A DNA stretch of 64,000 nt from Onishia niordana (GTDB taxonomy: Bacteria; Pseudomonadota; Gammaproteobacteria; Pseudomonadales; Halomonadaceae), in the NCBI RefSeq assembly GCF_004798965.1, contig NZ_SDSD01000006.1, positions 62,001-126,000 on the forward strand, read 5' to 3'. Below are positions 47,428 to 57,493 of this stretch, in pieces. The position numbers and the translations under genes were made by a program. A model generated the notes under the pieces. That model was not told where the DNA came from and searched no databases. It saw nothing but the letters and a program-made list of their open reading frames with translations. Each line of letters opens with the position of its first letter. Position 1 is the stretch's first letter.

Positions 47428-48726
47428 ATGCATCACGCTCCCCCCCTGGATCGCCTACTCGATTTTCTTGAGCATTCGCCAACGCCGTGGCATGCCGTAA
47501 GCAACATGGCTTCTCGCCTTGAAGCGGCAGGGTATCGGCGCCTGGACGAGTCGCAACCCTGGACGCTGACCCCCGGTGAACGGGTCTACGTGACCCGCAA
47601 CGACTCTTCGATCATCGCCCTGCAGCTGCCCAAGAGGCGCCTCGATGCGCTGCGCATGATCGGTGCGCATACCGATAGTCCCGGCCTTCACTTGAAGCCC
47701 CACGCCGCCCAGCGCAGTGCTGGCTGGCTGCAGCTGGGAGTCCAGGTCTATGGGGGGGCGCTGCTGGCGCCATGGTTTGACCGCGATCTGGGGCTTGCCG
47801 GCCGTGTTCATCTGCGCCACCCGGATGGTCGCATCGAAGGCGTGTTGCTTGACGTTGACTGGCCGGTAGCCACGGTACCCAGCCTTGCCATTCATCTTGA
47901 TCGTGACGCCAACTCCAACCGCTCCATCAATCCTCAGACCGAGATGGCGGCAGTTTTGTTGCAGGGTGGCGACAGCGAGGATTTCAATGACCTGTTGCGG
48001 GAATGGCTCAAGGCGCAGCACGGCATTCAAGACGCCGAGCCGCTGGACTTCGAATTGGCGCTTTACGACACTCAGCCACCGGCGCGTGTAGGCGCTCGCG
48101 GTGAGCTTATTGCCAGTGCGAGGCTCGATAACCTCTTGTCGTGCTTTATCGGCATGGAGGCGTTGCTTGATTGCGACGGCGAGCAGGGCGCGGTGCTGGT
48201 CGCTAATGACCACGAAGAAGTCGGTAGTGCGAGTGCCTGCGGTGCCCAGGGGCCTTTCCTGGGTGATGTTCTGCGTCGCGTCAATGCCCAGCTTGGTGAA
48301 GCCGGCGACGAAGGGTTTATCCGCCTCGTCCAGGCATCGAGAATGATCTCCTGCGACAATGCCCATGCGATTCACCCCAACTTCAAGGACAAGCACGATG
48401 CCGGTCACGGGCCGACCATTAACGGTGGCCCGGTGATCAAGGTCAATGCCAGCCAGCGCTATGCGACCAACAGTGCGACCTCGGCGCTGTTTCGTGACAT
48501 CTGCCAGGAGGTTGACGTGCCGGTGCAGACCTTCGTGACGCGTTCCGACATGGGCTGCGGAAGCACCATCGGGCCGATCACCGCTACCGAGCTTGGCGTG
48601 CCGACCCTCGATGTGGGCGTGGCACAGTGGGCCATGCACTCGATCCGTGAAACCGCCGGCAGTCAGGATGCCGAACGGTTGATCAGGGTGCTGACCGCTT
48701 ATCTGAATCGTGCCGAACTCGTTTGA
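47428..48726 (+). CDS. apeB: M18 family aminopeptidase ApeB-like
   Basis: The protein (432 residues from the ATG at 47428, with GAGGA five bases upstream) is a zinc aspartyl aminopeptidase. MIGAHTDSPGLHLKP, HLDRDANSNRSINPQTE, ANDHEEVGSASACGAQG, DNAHAIHPNF and TFVTRSDMGCGSTIGPITATE supply the metal ligands and catalytic residues of M18 enzymes. An ATG four codons earlier (47416) is the alternative start. It is divergent from prc. Confidence 0.95.
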   Translation: MHHAPPLDRLLDFLEHSPTPWHAVSNMASRLEAAGYRRLDESQPWTLTPGERVYVTRNDSSIIALQLPKRRLDALRMIGAHTDSPGLHLKPHAAQRSAGWLQLGVQVYGGALLAPWFDRDLGLAGRVHLRHPDGRIEGVLLDVDWPVATVPSLAIHLDRDANSNRSINPQTEMAAVLLQGGDSEDFNDLLREWLKAQHGIQDAEPLDFELALYDTQPPARVGARGELIASARLDNLLSCFIGMEALLDCDGEQGAVLVANDHEEVGSASACGAQGPFLGDVLRRVNAQLGEAGDEGFIRLVQASRMISCDNAHAIHPNFKDKHDAGHGPTINGGPVIKVNASQRYATNSATSALFRDICQEVDVPVQTFVTRSDMGCGSTIGPITATELGVPTLDVGVAQWAMHSIRETAGSQDAERLIRVLTAYLNRAELV

Positions 48727-48768
48727 CCCTGCTGGCGCCCGGACTGAGCCGGGCGCTGCCATATAGCG

Positions 48769-49671
48769 TCAGGCCTGCTCAGGGTCCGATGGCTCGACTG
48801 TCGGCTGGCGAGCAGGGCTGGGTCGATCGAGAGCGAGACCCGCCACCACCAGAACGGCGCCCAGGATCATGGGTGCCGTCCACTGCTCGTCGAACAGCAG
48901 CCAGGCCATCACGGCGGCACAGGGCGGCACCAGGAAGAAGGTGCGCGCCACTTGATGGGCTTCGCCGCGCTCGATCATCACCATCAGCAACCAGATGGCC
49001 CCTACTGAAATTGCGCCGACCAGCCAGGCCAGGGTCAATAGCAGTCGCGGGGTGGGGGCAAAGGTAAAGCTGCCGACCCAGCTGGCGGCGATACTGAACA
49101 CCACTGCCGCCCCCAGATACTGAAAGATGAGTCCTTCGACCATTCCCATGTCCCCGCTCAGCCGCTTCTGCCACAGGGTGGCGCTTGAAATCCCCGCAAG
49201 CGCGACCAGACACCAGACCAGACCTACCACTGGCCATCCATGAGAGAGCTCAAGGCCACTTCCCAGGACGAGGCTTGCGCCCATGGCGCCTAATGCCAAC
49301 CCGCCCCATTGCCTTGGGCCCAGTCTCACCCCGAGCAATGGCAAGGAAAGCGCTGCGGTCGCCAGGGGGTGAAGGCTGACCAGCAGGGCGGTCAGGCCTG
49401 CCGGCAAGCCTGCCTTGACGGCGGCGAACACCCCGCCTAGATAGGCGCCATGCAGTAGCATGCCAACGCCCATTTGGCAGCCTCGCTGGGCGCGGTTTCC
49501 CCATTGGTTTGGCGCTTTGCGTAGCCACAGGATTACCGCCAGCACCGGCAGCACCAGCAGGCTGCGTACGAGTAGAAGCGTAAAGGGTTCGGCGTCCATC
49601 GTGCCCAGGCGGGCACAGATGAAGCCAGTCGAGAACAGCAGCACAAAGACCAGCGAAATCCACATCGTCAC
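48769..49671 (-). CDS. EamA/DMT-family transporter
   Basis: The 300-residue protein has about ten hydrophobic spans in two homologous halves, the drug/metabolite transporter (EamA) pattern. Substrate is unknown. Sequence such as SLHPLATAALSLPLLGVRLGPRQWGGLALG and LVPPCAAVMAWLLFDEQWTAPM is typical of the second helix pairs. It stands alone between apeB (convergent) and a strong terminator. Confidence 0.9.
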   Translation of the reverse strand: MTMWISLVFVLLFSTGFICARLGTMDAEPFTLLLVRSLLVLPVLAVILWLRKAPNQWGNRAQRGCQMGVGMLLHGAYLGGVFAAVKAGLPAGLTALLVSLHPLATAALSLPLLGVRLGPRQWGGLALGAMGASLVLGSGLELSHGWPVVGLVWCLVALAGISSATLWQKRLSGDMGMVEGLIFQYLGAAVVFSIAASWVGSFTFAPTPRLLLTLAWLVGAISVGAIWLLMVMIERGEAHQVARTFFLVPPCAAVMAWLLFDEQWTAPMILGAVLVVAGLALDRPSPARQPTVEPSDPEQA

Positions 49672-49788
49672 AATCCTTTGAATCGGCTCGCGTGCCAGCC
49701 ATGGCCCGCATGGGGAAGAGAGCCGTGTCAGGCGGGGCTATATTGATGTCACGTATTTCGGATGGGGTCAAAAACGAGGAGCAAAAAA

Positions 49789-49820
49789 ACGCCCGAACGG
49801 AAGGCCGTTCGGGCGTTTTA
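49789..49820. terminator. Bidirectional terminator between the EamA gene and tRNA-Met
   Basis: A 12-bp perfect stem, ACGCCCGAACGG with CCGTTCGGGCGT around AAGG (49789-49816), is flanked by A7 on the left and TTTTA on the right. For the minus strand it ends the tRNA-Met transcript. Confidence 0.9.
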
Positions 49821-49827
49821 TCTGTTT

Positions 49828-49904
49828 TGGTGGCTACACCCTGATTTGAACAGGGGACCCCATCATTATGAGTGATGTGCTCTAACCAGCTGAGCTATGT
49901 AGCC
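49828..49904 (-). tRNA. tRNA-Met (CAT)
   Basis: The 77-nt minus-strand gene folds as a cloverleaf: acceptor stem GGCTACA with TGTAGCC, D arm AGCTCAGCTGGTTAGAGC, anticodon loop CTCATAA (anticodon CAT at 49868-49870), T arm with GTTCAAAT, and an encoded CCA end. The body closely resembles the E. coli elongator tRNA-Met rather than the initiator, since the first base pair is a normal G-C. Confidence 0.95.
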
Positions 49905-50005
49905 AACGGCGATAGATACTACTCAAGGCGATGTGATCAGTCAACCATAAGAGCATGATACATCGGCTTTTTTCCATCGCTTGGTGCTGCGGTTCTGATG
50001 AAGCG

Positions 50006-51097
50006 CTAGACGTTGAAGCGGTAGTGCACCACGTCACCATCCTTGAGGATGTAATCCTTGCCTTCCAGACGCCACTTGCCGGCATCCTTGGCGCCTTGCT
50101 CACCGCCAAGGGTGACGAAGTCATCATAAGCGACGACTTCTGCGCGGATGAAGCCTTTCTGGAAGTCGGTGTGGATCACGCCGGCGCCTTCCGGGGCGGT
50201 GGCACCGACCTTGACGGTCCAGGCGCGGACTTCCTTCACGCCAGCAGTGAAGTAGGTCTGCAGACCCAAGAGCTCATAGCCGGCGCGAATCACGCGATCA
50301 AGCCCCGGCTCGTCCATGCCCAGCTCGTCGAGGAACATAGCGCGCTCCTCGTCCTCGAGTTCGGCGATCTCGGCTTCGATCTGGTTGCATACCGGCACCA
50401 CCATGGCGCCTTCGGCGGCGGCGATCTCACGCACCTTGTCGAGGTAGGGGTTGTCCTCAAAACCATCATCGTTGACGTTGGCGATATACATGGTCGGCTT
50501 CAGGGTCAGAAAGCCGAAACTCTTGAGCTGCTGCTTGTCATCGTCATTGAGGCCGAAGCTGCGCAGGGGCTGACCCTCGGCCAGGTGCGGCTGGATACGT
50601 TCGAGTATCGCCTTGGTGGCGATGGCTTCCTTGTCGCCGCCCTTGGCGACGCGCACCAGGCGCTGGATGGCACGCTCGACGGTATCGAGATCCGCCAGTG
50701 CCAGTTCCATGTTGATGATCTCGATATCCGCTTCGGGATCGACCTGATTGGCGACGTGGATGACGTTGTCGTTATCGAAGCAGCGGACCACGTGGGCGAT
50801 GGCCTCGGTTTCGCGGATATTGGCCAGGAACTTGTTGCCCAAGCCTTCCCCCTTGGAGGCGCCGGCGACGAGGCCCGCGATATCGACGAACTCCATGGTG
50901 GTAGGCAGTACCTTCTGGGGCTTGACGATCTCGGCCAGCTTGTCGAGGCGTGGATCCGGCATCGGCACGATGCCGACGTTGGGCTCGATGGTGCAGAAGG
51001 GGAAGTTTTCAGCGTCGATGCCCGACTTGGTCAGGGCATTGAAGAGGGTGGACTTGCCGACGTTGGGCAGGCCGACGATACCGCAGTTGAAACCCAT
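50006..51097 (-). CDS. ychF: Redox-regulated GTPase/ATPase YchF
   Basis: YchF (363 residues) is an Obg-family P-loop protein that binds ribosomes and prefers ATP. G1 ([14 protein letters not shown]), G3 ([17 protein letters not shown]) and the altered G4 (NVND) are visible, followed by a coiled coil and a TGS domain ([22 protein letters not shown]). It follows pth, the conserved gene order. Confidence 0.97.
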   Translation of the reverse strand: MGFNCGIVGLPNVGKSTLFNALTKSGIDAENFPFCTIEPNVGIVPMPDPRLDKLAEIVKPQKVLPTTMEFVDIAGLVAGASKGEGLGNKFLANIRETEAIAHVVRCFDNDNVIHVANQVDPEADIEIINMELALADLDTVERAIQRLVRVAKGGDKEAIATKAILERIQPHLAEGQPLRSFGLNDDDKQQLKSFGFLTLKPTMYIANVNDDGFEDNPYLDKVREIAAAEGAMVVPVCNQIEAEIAELEDEERAMFLDELGMDEPGLDRVIRAGYELLGLQTYFTAGVKEVRAWTVKVGATAPEGAGVIHTDFQKGFIRAEVVAYDDFVTLGGEQGAKDAGKWRLEGKDYILKDGDVVHYRFNV

Positions 51098-51238
51098 GGT
51101 GTGTTCCTGGCATTCGGTGAAAAAACGATGGCGGGGATTCTACGCCACACGGCAGTCCTTCTCTAGCCGTTAGCCGTGCCGTGCCCAGCGCATCAGTGGG
51201 GGGATGACCGGGCTAGGCCAGTATTGCCTGGGCCGTCG

Positions 51239-51823
51239 TTACCCCTTGAAGCTATGTAGACGGTTCATGGCACGCGGCCAGTCACCGGCGACGGCGTCCG
51301 GCAGGGTGCGCTCTATCTCGTCCAGAGCGGCATCGATGGCCGCGCGCTCGGGTTTGCCCGGGCGCGAGAGCACATAATTGACGACCTTATGGGCCTCGCC
51401 CGGGTGGCCGATGCCGATACGCAGGCGGTGAAAATCCTTGGCGTTGCCCAAGGAGGCGATGATATCGCGCAGGCCATTGTGCCCGCCGTGACCACCGCCT
51501 TGCTTGTAGCGCGCGGTGCCGGGGGCAATGTCCAACTCGTCGTGCGCGATCAGCATGTCTTCTGGCGCAAGCTTGAAAAACTTGGCCAGTGCAGCCACAG
51601 AGCCACCGCTCTTGTTCATGAAGGTTTGGGGATAGAGGAGATGCAGGTCCTGGCCGGCCAGGGTGATCTTTGCATAGAGCCCCAGGAATTTGCGCTCGGA
51701 ACGTAGGGGGACGTGATGATCGCGTGCCAGAGATTCCACCAGCCAGGCGCCGGCATTGTGCCGGGTGGCATCGTAGTCGGCACCAGGATTGCCTAGGCCG
51801 ATGATCGCTTTCAGCTGACCCAT
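51239..51823 (-). CDS. pth: Peptidyl-tRNA hydrolase
   Basis: Pth (194 residues) recycles peptidyl-tRNA. IGLGNPGADYDATRHNAGAW (catalytic His in TRHNAG), YPQTFMNKSGGSV, AHDELDIAPGTARYKQGGGHG and HNGLRDI are the family blocks. It lies downstream of rplY and upstream of ychF. Confidence 0.97.
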   Translation of the reverse strand: MGQLKAIIGLGNPGADYDATRHNAGAWLVESLARDHHVPLRSERKFLGLYAKITLAGQDLHLLYPQTFMNKSGGSVAALAKFFKLAPEDMLIAHDELDIAPGTARYKQGGGHGGHNGLRDIIASLGNAKDFHRLRIGIGHPGEAHKVVNYVLSRPGKPERAAIDAALDEIERTLPDAVAGDWPRAMNRLHSFKG

Positions 51824-51888
51824 ACCGGTGACCTCGCGTAAGTGATGGGCGTGTGATCGAAACGCTACTGTCAGCGCTTGGGGCAGGC

Positions 51889-51918
51889 AAAAAAAATCAA
51901 GCGCCGGGGCGCTTGATT
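51889..51918 (-). terminator. Terminator between rplY and pth
   Basis: AATCAAGCGC (51895-51904) pairs with GCGCTTGATT (51909-51918) around a 4-nt loop; on the minus strand a T run (51889-51896) follows. It ends the prs-rplY side or attenuates read-through into pth. Confidence 0.88.
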
Positions 51919-51973
51919 TTCAGAAGACAGCGCGGGCATGTCGGCTGGCCGGCATGCCCACAGGCATCGCCGA

Positions 51974-52666
51974 TTACTCGGTATCGCCTTTGCTTTCGTC
52001 TTCGCCTTCGCTTTCGTCTTCGCTATCAGCCGCCTTTTCTTCAGGCGCTTCAGCTTCTTCTTCCTCATCAGTTGCCTCGGCCATGACCTTGGCCTTGGTG
52101 ATGTTGAGGATAGCGTTGTCGTGATCTTCACCGTGGGTCAGCGCCACAATGGTCACGCCGGCCGGTACGGAGAGGTCGGACAGGTGCAGGGTGGTGCCCA
52201 GCTCAAGCTCGCTGATGTCCACTTCCAGATACTCGGGGAGATCCTTCGGCAGGCAGCTGATTTCGACGTCGGACGCCAGCTGGTGCAGCTCGCCGTCCTC
52301 ATCCTTGATCGCCTTGCTGGCGTCTTCGCCGACGACGTGCAGCGGAACGTGCAGGGTCAGCTCGTGGGTCGCATCGACGCGCAGAAAGTCGGCGTGAGTG
52401 ACCAGCGGCTTGTACGGGTGACGCTGCAGGTCACGAACCACGACTTGCTCCTGCTTGCCTTCCACGTTCAGCGTGATCACGGAGGCGAAGAAGGACTCAT
52501 CTTCGATGGCCTTGTAGAACGGGGCCTTCTCGATGGCGATAGACTGGGGAGCCTTTTCACCGCCGTAGATGATTGCTGGGATGGAGAGGTCCGCACGACG
52601 CAGGCGGCGGCTCGCACCTTTCCCCAGGTCGTGGCGAACGCTGGCATTAAGATTGAAATCGGACAT
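51974..52666 (-). CDS. rplY: 50S ribosomal protein L25 (Ctc form)
   Basis: The ATG at 52666 (GAGG nine bases upstream) gives 230 residues. The N-terminal L25 domain ([32 protein letters not shown]) binds 5S rRNA, followed by the TL5/Ctc beta domain ([20 protein letters not shown]). The C-terminus is a very acidic tail of about 35 residues ([20 protein letters not shown]), a feature seen in halophile-adapted versions. A longer frame from 52750 lacks support. Confidence 0.95.
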   Translation of the reverse strand: MSDFNLNASVRHDLGKGASRRLRRADLSIPAIIYGGEKAPQSIAIEKAPFYKAIEDESFFASVITLNVEGKQEQVVVRDLQRHPYKPLVTHADFLRVDATHELTLHVPLHVVGEDASKAIKDEDGELHQLASDVEISCLPKDLPEYLEVDISELELGTTLHLSDLSVPAGVTIVALTHGEDHDNAILNITKAKVMAEATDEEEEAEAPEEKAADSEDESEGEDESKGDTE

Positions 52667-52786
52667 TGAATGAAACCTCAGTGGTTTGATGAGGAGAACG
52701 CCAAGCTCGCGACCAAACATTGGCGTTTCCATGGGCGCCTGACGGCGCACGTATCCTGCGCGATGTTAAAGCGACCTAGCGTGGCC

Positions 52787-53728
52787 TCAGTGGAACATCG
52801 CGCTGACGGATTCTTCGTTGCTGACGCGACGGATTGCCTCGGCGATCAGGCCGGCCACCGACAGCTGGCGGATCTTGCCGCTGCGGCGGGCTGCGTCTGA
52901 CAGCGGGATGGTATCGGCCACCACGACTTCATCGAGCACCGACCCGGAAATATTGTCGACGGCCGGGCCGGACAGAATCGGATGGGTGGCGTAGGCGACG
53001 ACGCGGCGTGCACCGCGCTCCTTGAGCGCCTCGCCGGCTTTGCACAGCGTGCCGGCGGTATCGATCATGTCATCGACTACCACGCAGGTCCGGTTTTCGA
53101 TCTCACCGATGATGTGCATGACCTGGGCCTGATTGGCCTGGGGGCGACGCTTGTCGATGATGGCCAGGTCGGCATTGAGTTGCTTGGCGATGGCGCGAGC
53201 ACGCACCACGCCGCCGACGTCCGGGGAGACTACGACCAGGTCGTCGTAGTTCTGGCGTTCGATGTCGTCGAGCAGGATCGGCGAACCGTAGACATTGTCG
53301 ACAGGAACGTCGAAGAAGCCCTGAATCTGATCGGCATGCAGGTCCATGGTCATTACCCGGTCAACACCGGCCTTGACCATCATGTCGGCGACAATCTTGG
53401 CGGAGATCGGCACACGGGCCGAGCGGACGCGGCGGTCCTGGCGAGCGTAGCCGAAGTAAGGAACCACTGCCGTGATGCGGGCAGCGGAAGCGCGGCGCAA
53501 CGCATCAATCATCAGGACCATTTCCATGATGTTGTCGTTGGTGGGCGCGCAGGTGGACTGCAGCACGAAAACATCCTTGCCGCGGACGTTTTCGTTGATT
53601 TCGACCGCGATTTCGCCGTCGCTGAACTGACCGACTGTGGCGTGGCCGAGGCGATTGTCGAGTCCTTCGGCAATCTTGCGGGCAAGTTCGGGATTGGCGT
53701 TCCCGGCGAAAACCATCAATTTAGACAC
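52787..53728 (-). CDS. prs: Ribose-phosphate pyrophosphokinase
   Basis: Prs (313 residues) makes PRPP from ribose 5-phosphate and [49 protein letters not shown] and the PRPP loop [12 protein letters not shown] are diagnostic. It sits between tRNA-Gln and rplY, as in Pseudomonas and relatives. Confidence 0.98.
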   Translation of the reverse strand: MSKLMVFAGNANPELARKIAEGLDNRLGHATVGQFSDGEIAVEINENVRGKDVFVLQSTCAPTNDNIMEMVLMIDALRRASAARITAVVPYFGYARQDRRVRSARVPISAKIVADMMVKAGVDRVMTMDLHADQIQGFFDVPVDNVYGSPILLDDIERQNYDDLVVVSPDVGGVVRARAIAKQLNADLAIIDKRRPQANQAQVMHIIGEIENRTCVVVDDMIDTAGTLCKAGEALKERGARRVVAYATHPILSGPAVDNISGSVLDEVVVADTIPLSDAARRSGKIRQLSVAGLIAEAIRRVSNEESVSAMFH

Positions 53729-53797
53729 GCGCAGCCACCTTTGGAGTCTTGGGAATCTCTATGAGGGATGTTGACGGCCAGCCGACGCGGGAGGAAA

Positions 53798-53872
53798 TGG
53801 CTGGGGTAGCAGGACTCGAACCTGCGAATGCCGGTATCAGAAACCGGTGCCTTACCACTTGGCGATACCCCA
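53798..53872 (-). tRNA. tRNA-Gln (CTG)
   Basis: The 75-nt minus-strand gene has acceptor stem TGGGGTA with TACCCCA, anticodon loop TTCTGAT (anticodon CTG at 53838-53840), T arm with GTTCGAGTC, and encoded GCCA end. It closely matches E. coli tRNA-Gln and lies between ispE and prs. Confidence 0.96.
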
Positions 53873-53969
53873 GCAACCTTGCCTGTCGACTCCGCTTATG
53901 CTCTCGTCCGGTTACTATGACCGTGTATCAAGAGCCGCCTTACAAGCAATCCACCTCAAGCAGATTGCT

Positions 53970-54869
53970 TCACCCCAGAGCCTTGTGCAGTGGGGAGACG
54001 TTCAAGCCTTGCGCCGTGAAGGCGTGCCAGCGTGGGTCGACTTGGCGCGCAATGCTAGCGGCCTCTTCGACGTTAGTCAAACGCCCGAACAGGCAAGCGC
54101 CGGTACCCGTCAGCATGGTCGGTGCCCGCTGGGCCAGCCATTCGATGGCTTCATCGACCTGCGGATATAGCCTGCGCACCGTCGCTTCGCAGTCGTTTCG
54201 CCAACGCGTTGCGCCCCCCTCAAGTGCGCGCGAAAGTCTAATGGCCGGGGTGTCGCGTGTCAATTCTGGCGCTTGGAAGACCCTGGCGGTGGCGACCGAA
54301 ACACCTGGATGGATGACCACGAAATAGGGGGTATCGAGCGTGACGGATGTCAGCTGTTCGCCGACCCCTTCGGCCCAGGCGGCGCGCCCACGCACGAAAA
54401 CGGGAACATCGGCACCCAGCGACAGGCCAAGCGCGGCCAGGCGCTCCTCGTCAAGGTTGAGATGCCATAGCCGGTTCAAGGCAAGCAGGGTGGTAGCCGC
54501 GTTGGAACTGCCGCCGCCCAGGCCGCCTCCCATTGGCAGGCGTTTGTCGAGTTGGATGTCGACGCCGCGGCGTGAACCGGTCTGTGCTTGCAGCAGATGG
54601 GCCGCACGGACAACCAGGTTATCCTCGGCGGTTACGCCCTCGAGGGCGGGGGTCAGTCGGATGGCATCATCATCGCGGAGCGTGAAGTGCAGCGTGTCAC
54701 CAACGTCCAGAAACTGGAACAGGGTTTGCAGTTCATGATAGCCATCATCGCGACGTCCGGTGATATGCAGCATGCGGTTCAGCTTGGCCGGCGCCGGCAG
54801 GCTCAGCGTCGGTCGATGAGTGTCTCGAGATAGCGGGGCCTGGTGGTAATGAAGCGCTCTTTCAGTCAC
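53970..54869 (-). CDS. ispE: 4-diphosphocytidyl-2-C-methyl-D-erythritol kinase
   Basis: IspE (299 residues) is the GHMP kinase of the MEP isoprenoid pathway. APAKLNRMLHITGRRDDGYHELQTLFQF and the ATP loop PMGGGLGGGSSNAATTLLAL are clear, as is the C-terminal MLTGTGACLFG. Its start overlaps the lolB stop by 8 nt. Confidence 0.97.
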   Translation of the reverse strand: MTERALHYHQAPLSRDTHRPTLSLPAPAKLNRMLHITGRRDDGYHELQTLFQFLDVGDTLHFTLRDDDAIRLTPALEGVTAEDNLVVRAAHLLQAQTGSRRGVDIQLDKRLPMGGGLGGGSSNAATTLLALNRLWHLNLDEERLAALGLSLGADVPVFVRGRAAWAEGVGEQLTSVTLDTPYFVVIHPGVSVATARVFQAPELTRDTPAIRLSRALEGGATRWRNDCEATVRRLYPQVDEAIEWLAQRAPTMLTGTGACLFGRLTNVEEAASIARQVDPRWHAFTAQGLNVSPLHKALG

Positions 54870-55467
54870 GAGAGGGCTCCGGCTGCCAGGAATTGATCAG
54901 CAGGGTGGCCTCGATGCCCGTGCGTTGCATGTCCAGGCGGCGCGGTAGCCACAGATCGCCGGCCGGCATCCAGCCACTGTAGTCGATAGTCCAGCCGGAT
55001 TGGATCAGGCGAGTAGGGTAGCCCAGGGCGTCGGTCTCGCGTTCAACGTCGCCGCCCGGTGCGGGCAGGCCACGGATCCAGTGATCAAGCGATGACACCG
55101 GCAATGACCAGCCCAGTTCCTTGTCGAGCAGTGCCTCGGCGCTTTCGGCGCTGACGCGTCCTTCGCTTGTGGTCAACGCCACCTCCTGGGCGGTGCCCTC
55201 GAGGGTGCTGCGCCCGGCCCCGAAGGGACCGCTGATCAGCAGCCGGTAGTAATTGGGTGTCTGGCGCCAGTCCAGATTGGCGCTGGTGCTTTCCTTAGGT
55301 GTGCGTAGTCCCACCTTGCCGGCCAGGGTCCAGCTGGTCATGGCCTGTACGCGGGGGAGTTGATCCTGCCAGGGGCCGCGTTCGGCGCTGTCGGTGGGGG
55401 CCGGGGTGCGGGCGGCGCAACCGGCCAGTAGGGCCAGGGCGATCAAAAGGACGAAGCGTCGGGTCAT
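54862..55467 (-). CDS. lolB: Outer-membrane lipoprotein receptor LolB
   Basis: LolB (201 residues) accepts lipoproteins from LolA and inserts them in the outer membrane. It has a lipoprotein signal (LIALALLAGCAA) and LolB blocks WTLAGKVGLRTPKESTSANLDW, YRLLISGPFGAGRSTLEG and WIRGLPAPGGD. Paired with ispE, the usual order. Confidence 0.93.
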   Translation of the reverse strand: MTRRFVLLIALALLAGCAARTPAPTDSAERGPWQDQLPRVQAMTSWTLAGKVGLRTPKESTSANLDWRQTPNYYRLLISGPFGAGRSTLEGTAQEVALTTSEGRVSAESAEALLDKELGWSLPVSSLDHWIRGLPAPGGDVERETDALGYPTRLIQSGWTIDYSGWMPAGDLWLPRRLDMQRTGIEATLLINSWQPEPSRD

Positions 55468-55528
55468 CGGGCTCTCTCGTTCTCGGGTGTCGGCCAGCAG
55501 TGGGCGGGCGGCGATGCCGCCAGCGCCC

Positions 55529-57259
55529 TCATGGTGCCATGGCGGGAATTCGCTGGATCAATTCATCGAGCTTGGGATGGTCCTCGAAGCGGGCGAGGCC
55601 GCGTTCGACCAAGCGGCGTGCGTCTTCAGTGCGACCAAGCGACCACAGTACCTCGGCGAGGTGAGCGGCGATTTCCTGATCCGGCATCAGGGCGAACGCC
55701 CGCTCAAGGTAAGGCAGGGCGCGAGCATTCTTGCCCTGCTTGTGCAGCACCCAGCCGAGGCTGTCGAGAATGGCGGGGCTATCGGGTGCCAGGTCATGGG
55801 CACGCTCGATCAGCTCGCGCGCCTCTTCGTAACGCGTGGTCATGTCGGCCAAGGTGTAGCCGAGCGCATTCATGGCCATGGCGTTGTCTGGCCGGCGCTC
55901 GATCAGCTCACGCAGGTCGGTCTCCATGCCGTCCAGGTTACCAGCATTGAATTTGCGCATGGCCTGCATATATAGAAGGCCCTCGTTATCAGGATGGCGG
56001 TCGCGGGCCTCGGCGAGGACTTCATCGGCGGTGCTACGCTCATCCACCTGGTCGAGTAATTCAACCTCCAGGGCGGCGATATCTGCGGCCTGAGCTTCAT
56101 GGCGGAGCCGTTCAATGCGCAGGAATTCCAGCGCATCCGGTAGGCGGTCTGCGTCAATCAGCATGCGTGCGGCTTGAAGACGTGCGTTAAGGAACTGCTC
56201 GCCTTCTGGGACCTGCCGGTAATAGAGGAGGGCGTTGTCGATTTCACCTTGATGTTCGGCGATGTTGCCAAGCAGCAGGAAGGCCTGCGGTGGCGTCGTG
56301 TCTTCGTCAATCAGCGGCAGCAGAAGCCGGCGGGCCGGAGAGGGCTCTTGTGCTTCGAGGAACAGGCGGGCCAATGCCAGGCGCAGTTCCGGCTGCTCGC
56401 CGTGCTGGGCCAGCAGTTGGTCGGTTTGGCGCTCTGCGGCGGTGACCCGCCCCAGGGCCAGCTGGCTGCGGGCCATGAGTAGCAGGAAGCGGGAGTCGCC
56501 GGGTGATGTTTCCAGACCGCGCTTGGCGGCTCTCAGGGTGGCGGCTGGATCATCTTCTTCGATGGCAATGCGAGCACGGGTCAGCCACAGAGCGGGAAGC
56601 TCGGGATGTGTACGTGCAAGCGTCGAGAGGCGTTTCTTGGCGCGCTCGACATCTCCCCCGGCTGCTTCGAGCAAGGCAGTGGCCAAAATAGCGTCGTAGG
56701 CATAGGGAGCGTCACCATCGGCGACTACCAGGTGGCGGCGCAGCCGGGCGGCCAAGGGGGCCGGGTCAGCCCCTTGCGTTAGCGCCTGGTCGGCGAAGCT
56801 GGCCAACTCCCCTGGCTTGCCCTGTTCGATCAGCGAAAGGCGTGCATCGAGGGCGGTCAGCCAGTCCCCGCGCTGCTGGGCGAGGCTAGATAGCATGCGA
56901 AGCGCAGGCTCGGCACCCGGCGAGCGCTCAAGCCATTGACGTGCTGAGGTTTCCATCAGCGCGGGCTTGTCACTGAAACGCGCCGCCAGGTTGGCGCGCT
57001 CGCTCAGCGCCGCTGAATCGTAGCGTTCGGCGGCTTCCAGGTAGCCCTTTGTGGCGCGTTCGTACTGACCGCGCCGACCGGCGAGTTCTGCCAATAGCAG
57101 TGTTTGCAGGCCCTTTGCATCGAGGCCCTTTGTAATCGGTGGCGCTCCCCGCATGGGGTCGGTGGTACCGGCATCATGGGACTTGGGCATGCCCTGGCAA
57201 GCCGTAACCAGCGCGAGGGTCGCCGTGATGAGGGCTGTCTTGAGCAGGCGTGCGCGCAT
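55529..57259 (-). CDS. TPR-repeat lipoprotein
   Basis: The product has 576 residues from the ATG at 57259. A lipoprotein signal (TALITATLALVTACQG) is followed by about a dozen TPR-like helical repeats (for example MAMNALGYTLADMTTRYEEARELIERAHDLAP). It corresponds in position to TPR lipoproteins found between lolB and hemA in Pseudomonas. The function is unknown; a periplasmic scaffold or envelope quality-control role is likely. The 57292 upstream start is possible. Confidence 0.88.
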   Translation of the reverse strand: MRARLLKTALITATLALVTACQGMPKSHDAGTTDPMRGAPPITKGLDAKGLQTLLLAELAGRRGQYERATKGYLEAAERYDSAALSERANLAARFSDKPALMETSARQWLERSPGAEPALRMLSSLAQQRGDWLTALDARLSLIEQGKPGELASFADQALTQGADPAPLAARLRRHLVVADGDAPYAYDAILATALLEAAGGDVERAKKRLSTLARTHPELPALWLTRARIAIEEDDPAATLRAAKRGLETSPGDSRFLLLMARSQLALGRVTAAERQTDQLLAQHGEQPELRLALARLFLEAQEPSPARRLLLPLIDEDTTPPQAFLLLGNIAEHQGEIDNALLYYRQVPEGEQFLNARLQAARMLIDADRLPDALEFLRIERLRHEAQAADIAALEVELLDQVDERSTADEVLAEARDRHPDNEGLLYMQAMRKFNAGNLDGMETDLRELIERRPDNAMAMNALGYTLADMTTRYEEARELIERAHDLAPDSPAILDSLGWVLHKQGKNARALPYLERAFALMPDQEIAAHLAEVLWSLGRTEDARRLVERGLARFEDHPKLDELIQRIPAMAP

Positions 57260-57493
57260 GATCGTCTCGTCAAGGAAGTCAGCGTTTAGCATAACGGCTT
57301 GATGGGCAGGGGCAAAGCCATGGGGGCGTGTGCGAGGGGGCGGCTGTGATAGAATGCACGGCTTCGGACGATCCGGTGACCACTATCACATCTGTTGGCG
57401 CGTGTTTCAGGCAGTCTTGCCTAGTGTCGCGCTGCATCTAGTGGTTTTCGCCGTGACTCGCACCACTCCCCCTTGAGCGAAGACTCTGATTGC

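Noticed and set aside
47455..48762. 435-codon minus-strand frame opposite apeB
   Set aside because: apeB has full M18 motifs on the other strand; this frame has none.
49955..51166. 403-codon plus-strand frame opposite ychF
   Set aside because: ychF is unmistakable on the minus strand; the opposing frame runs through the ychF start and shows no domain.
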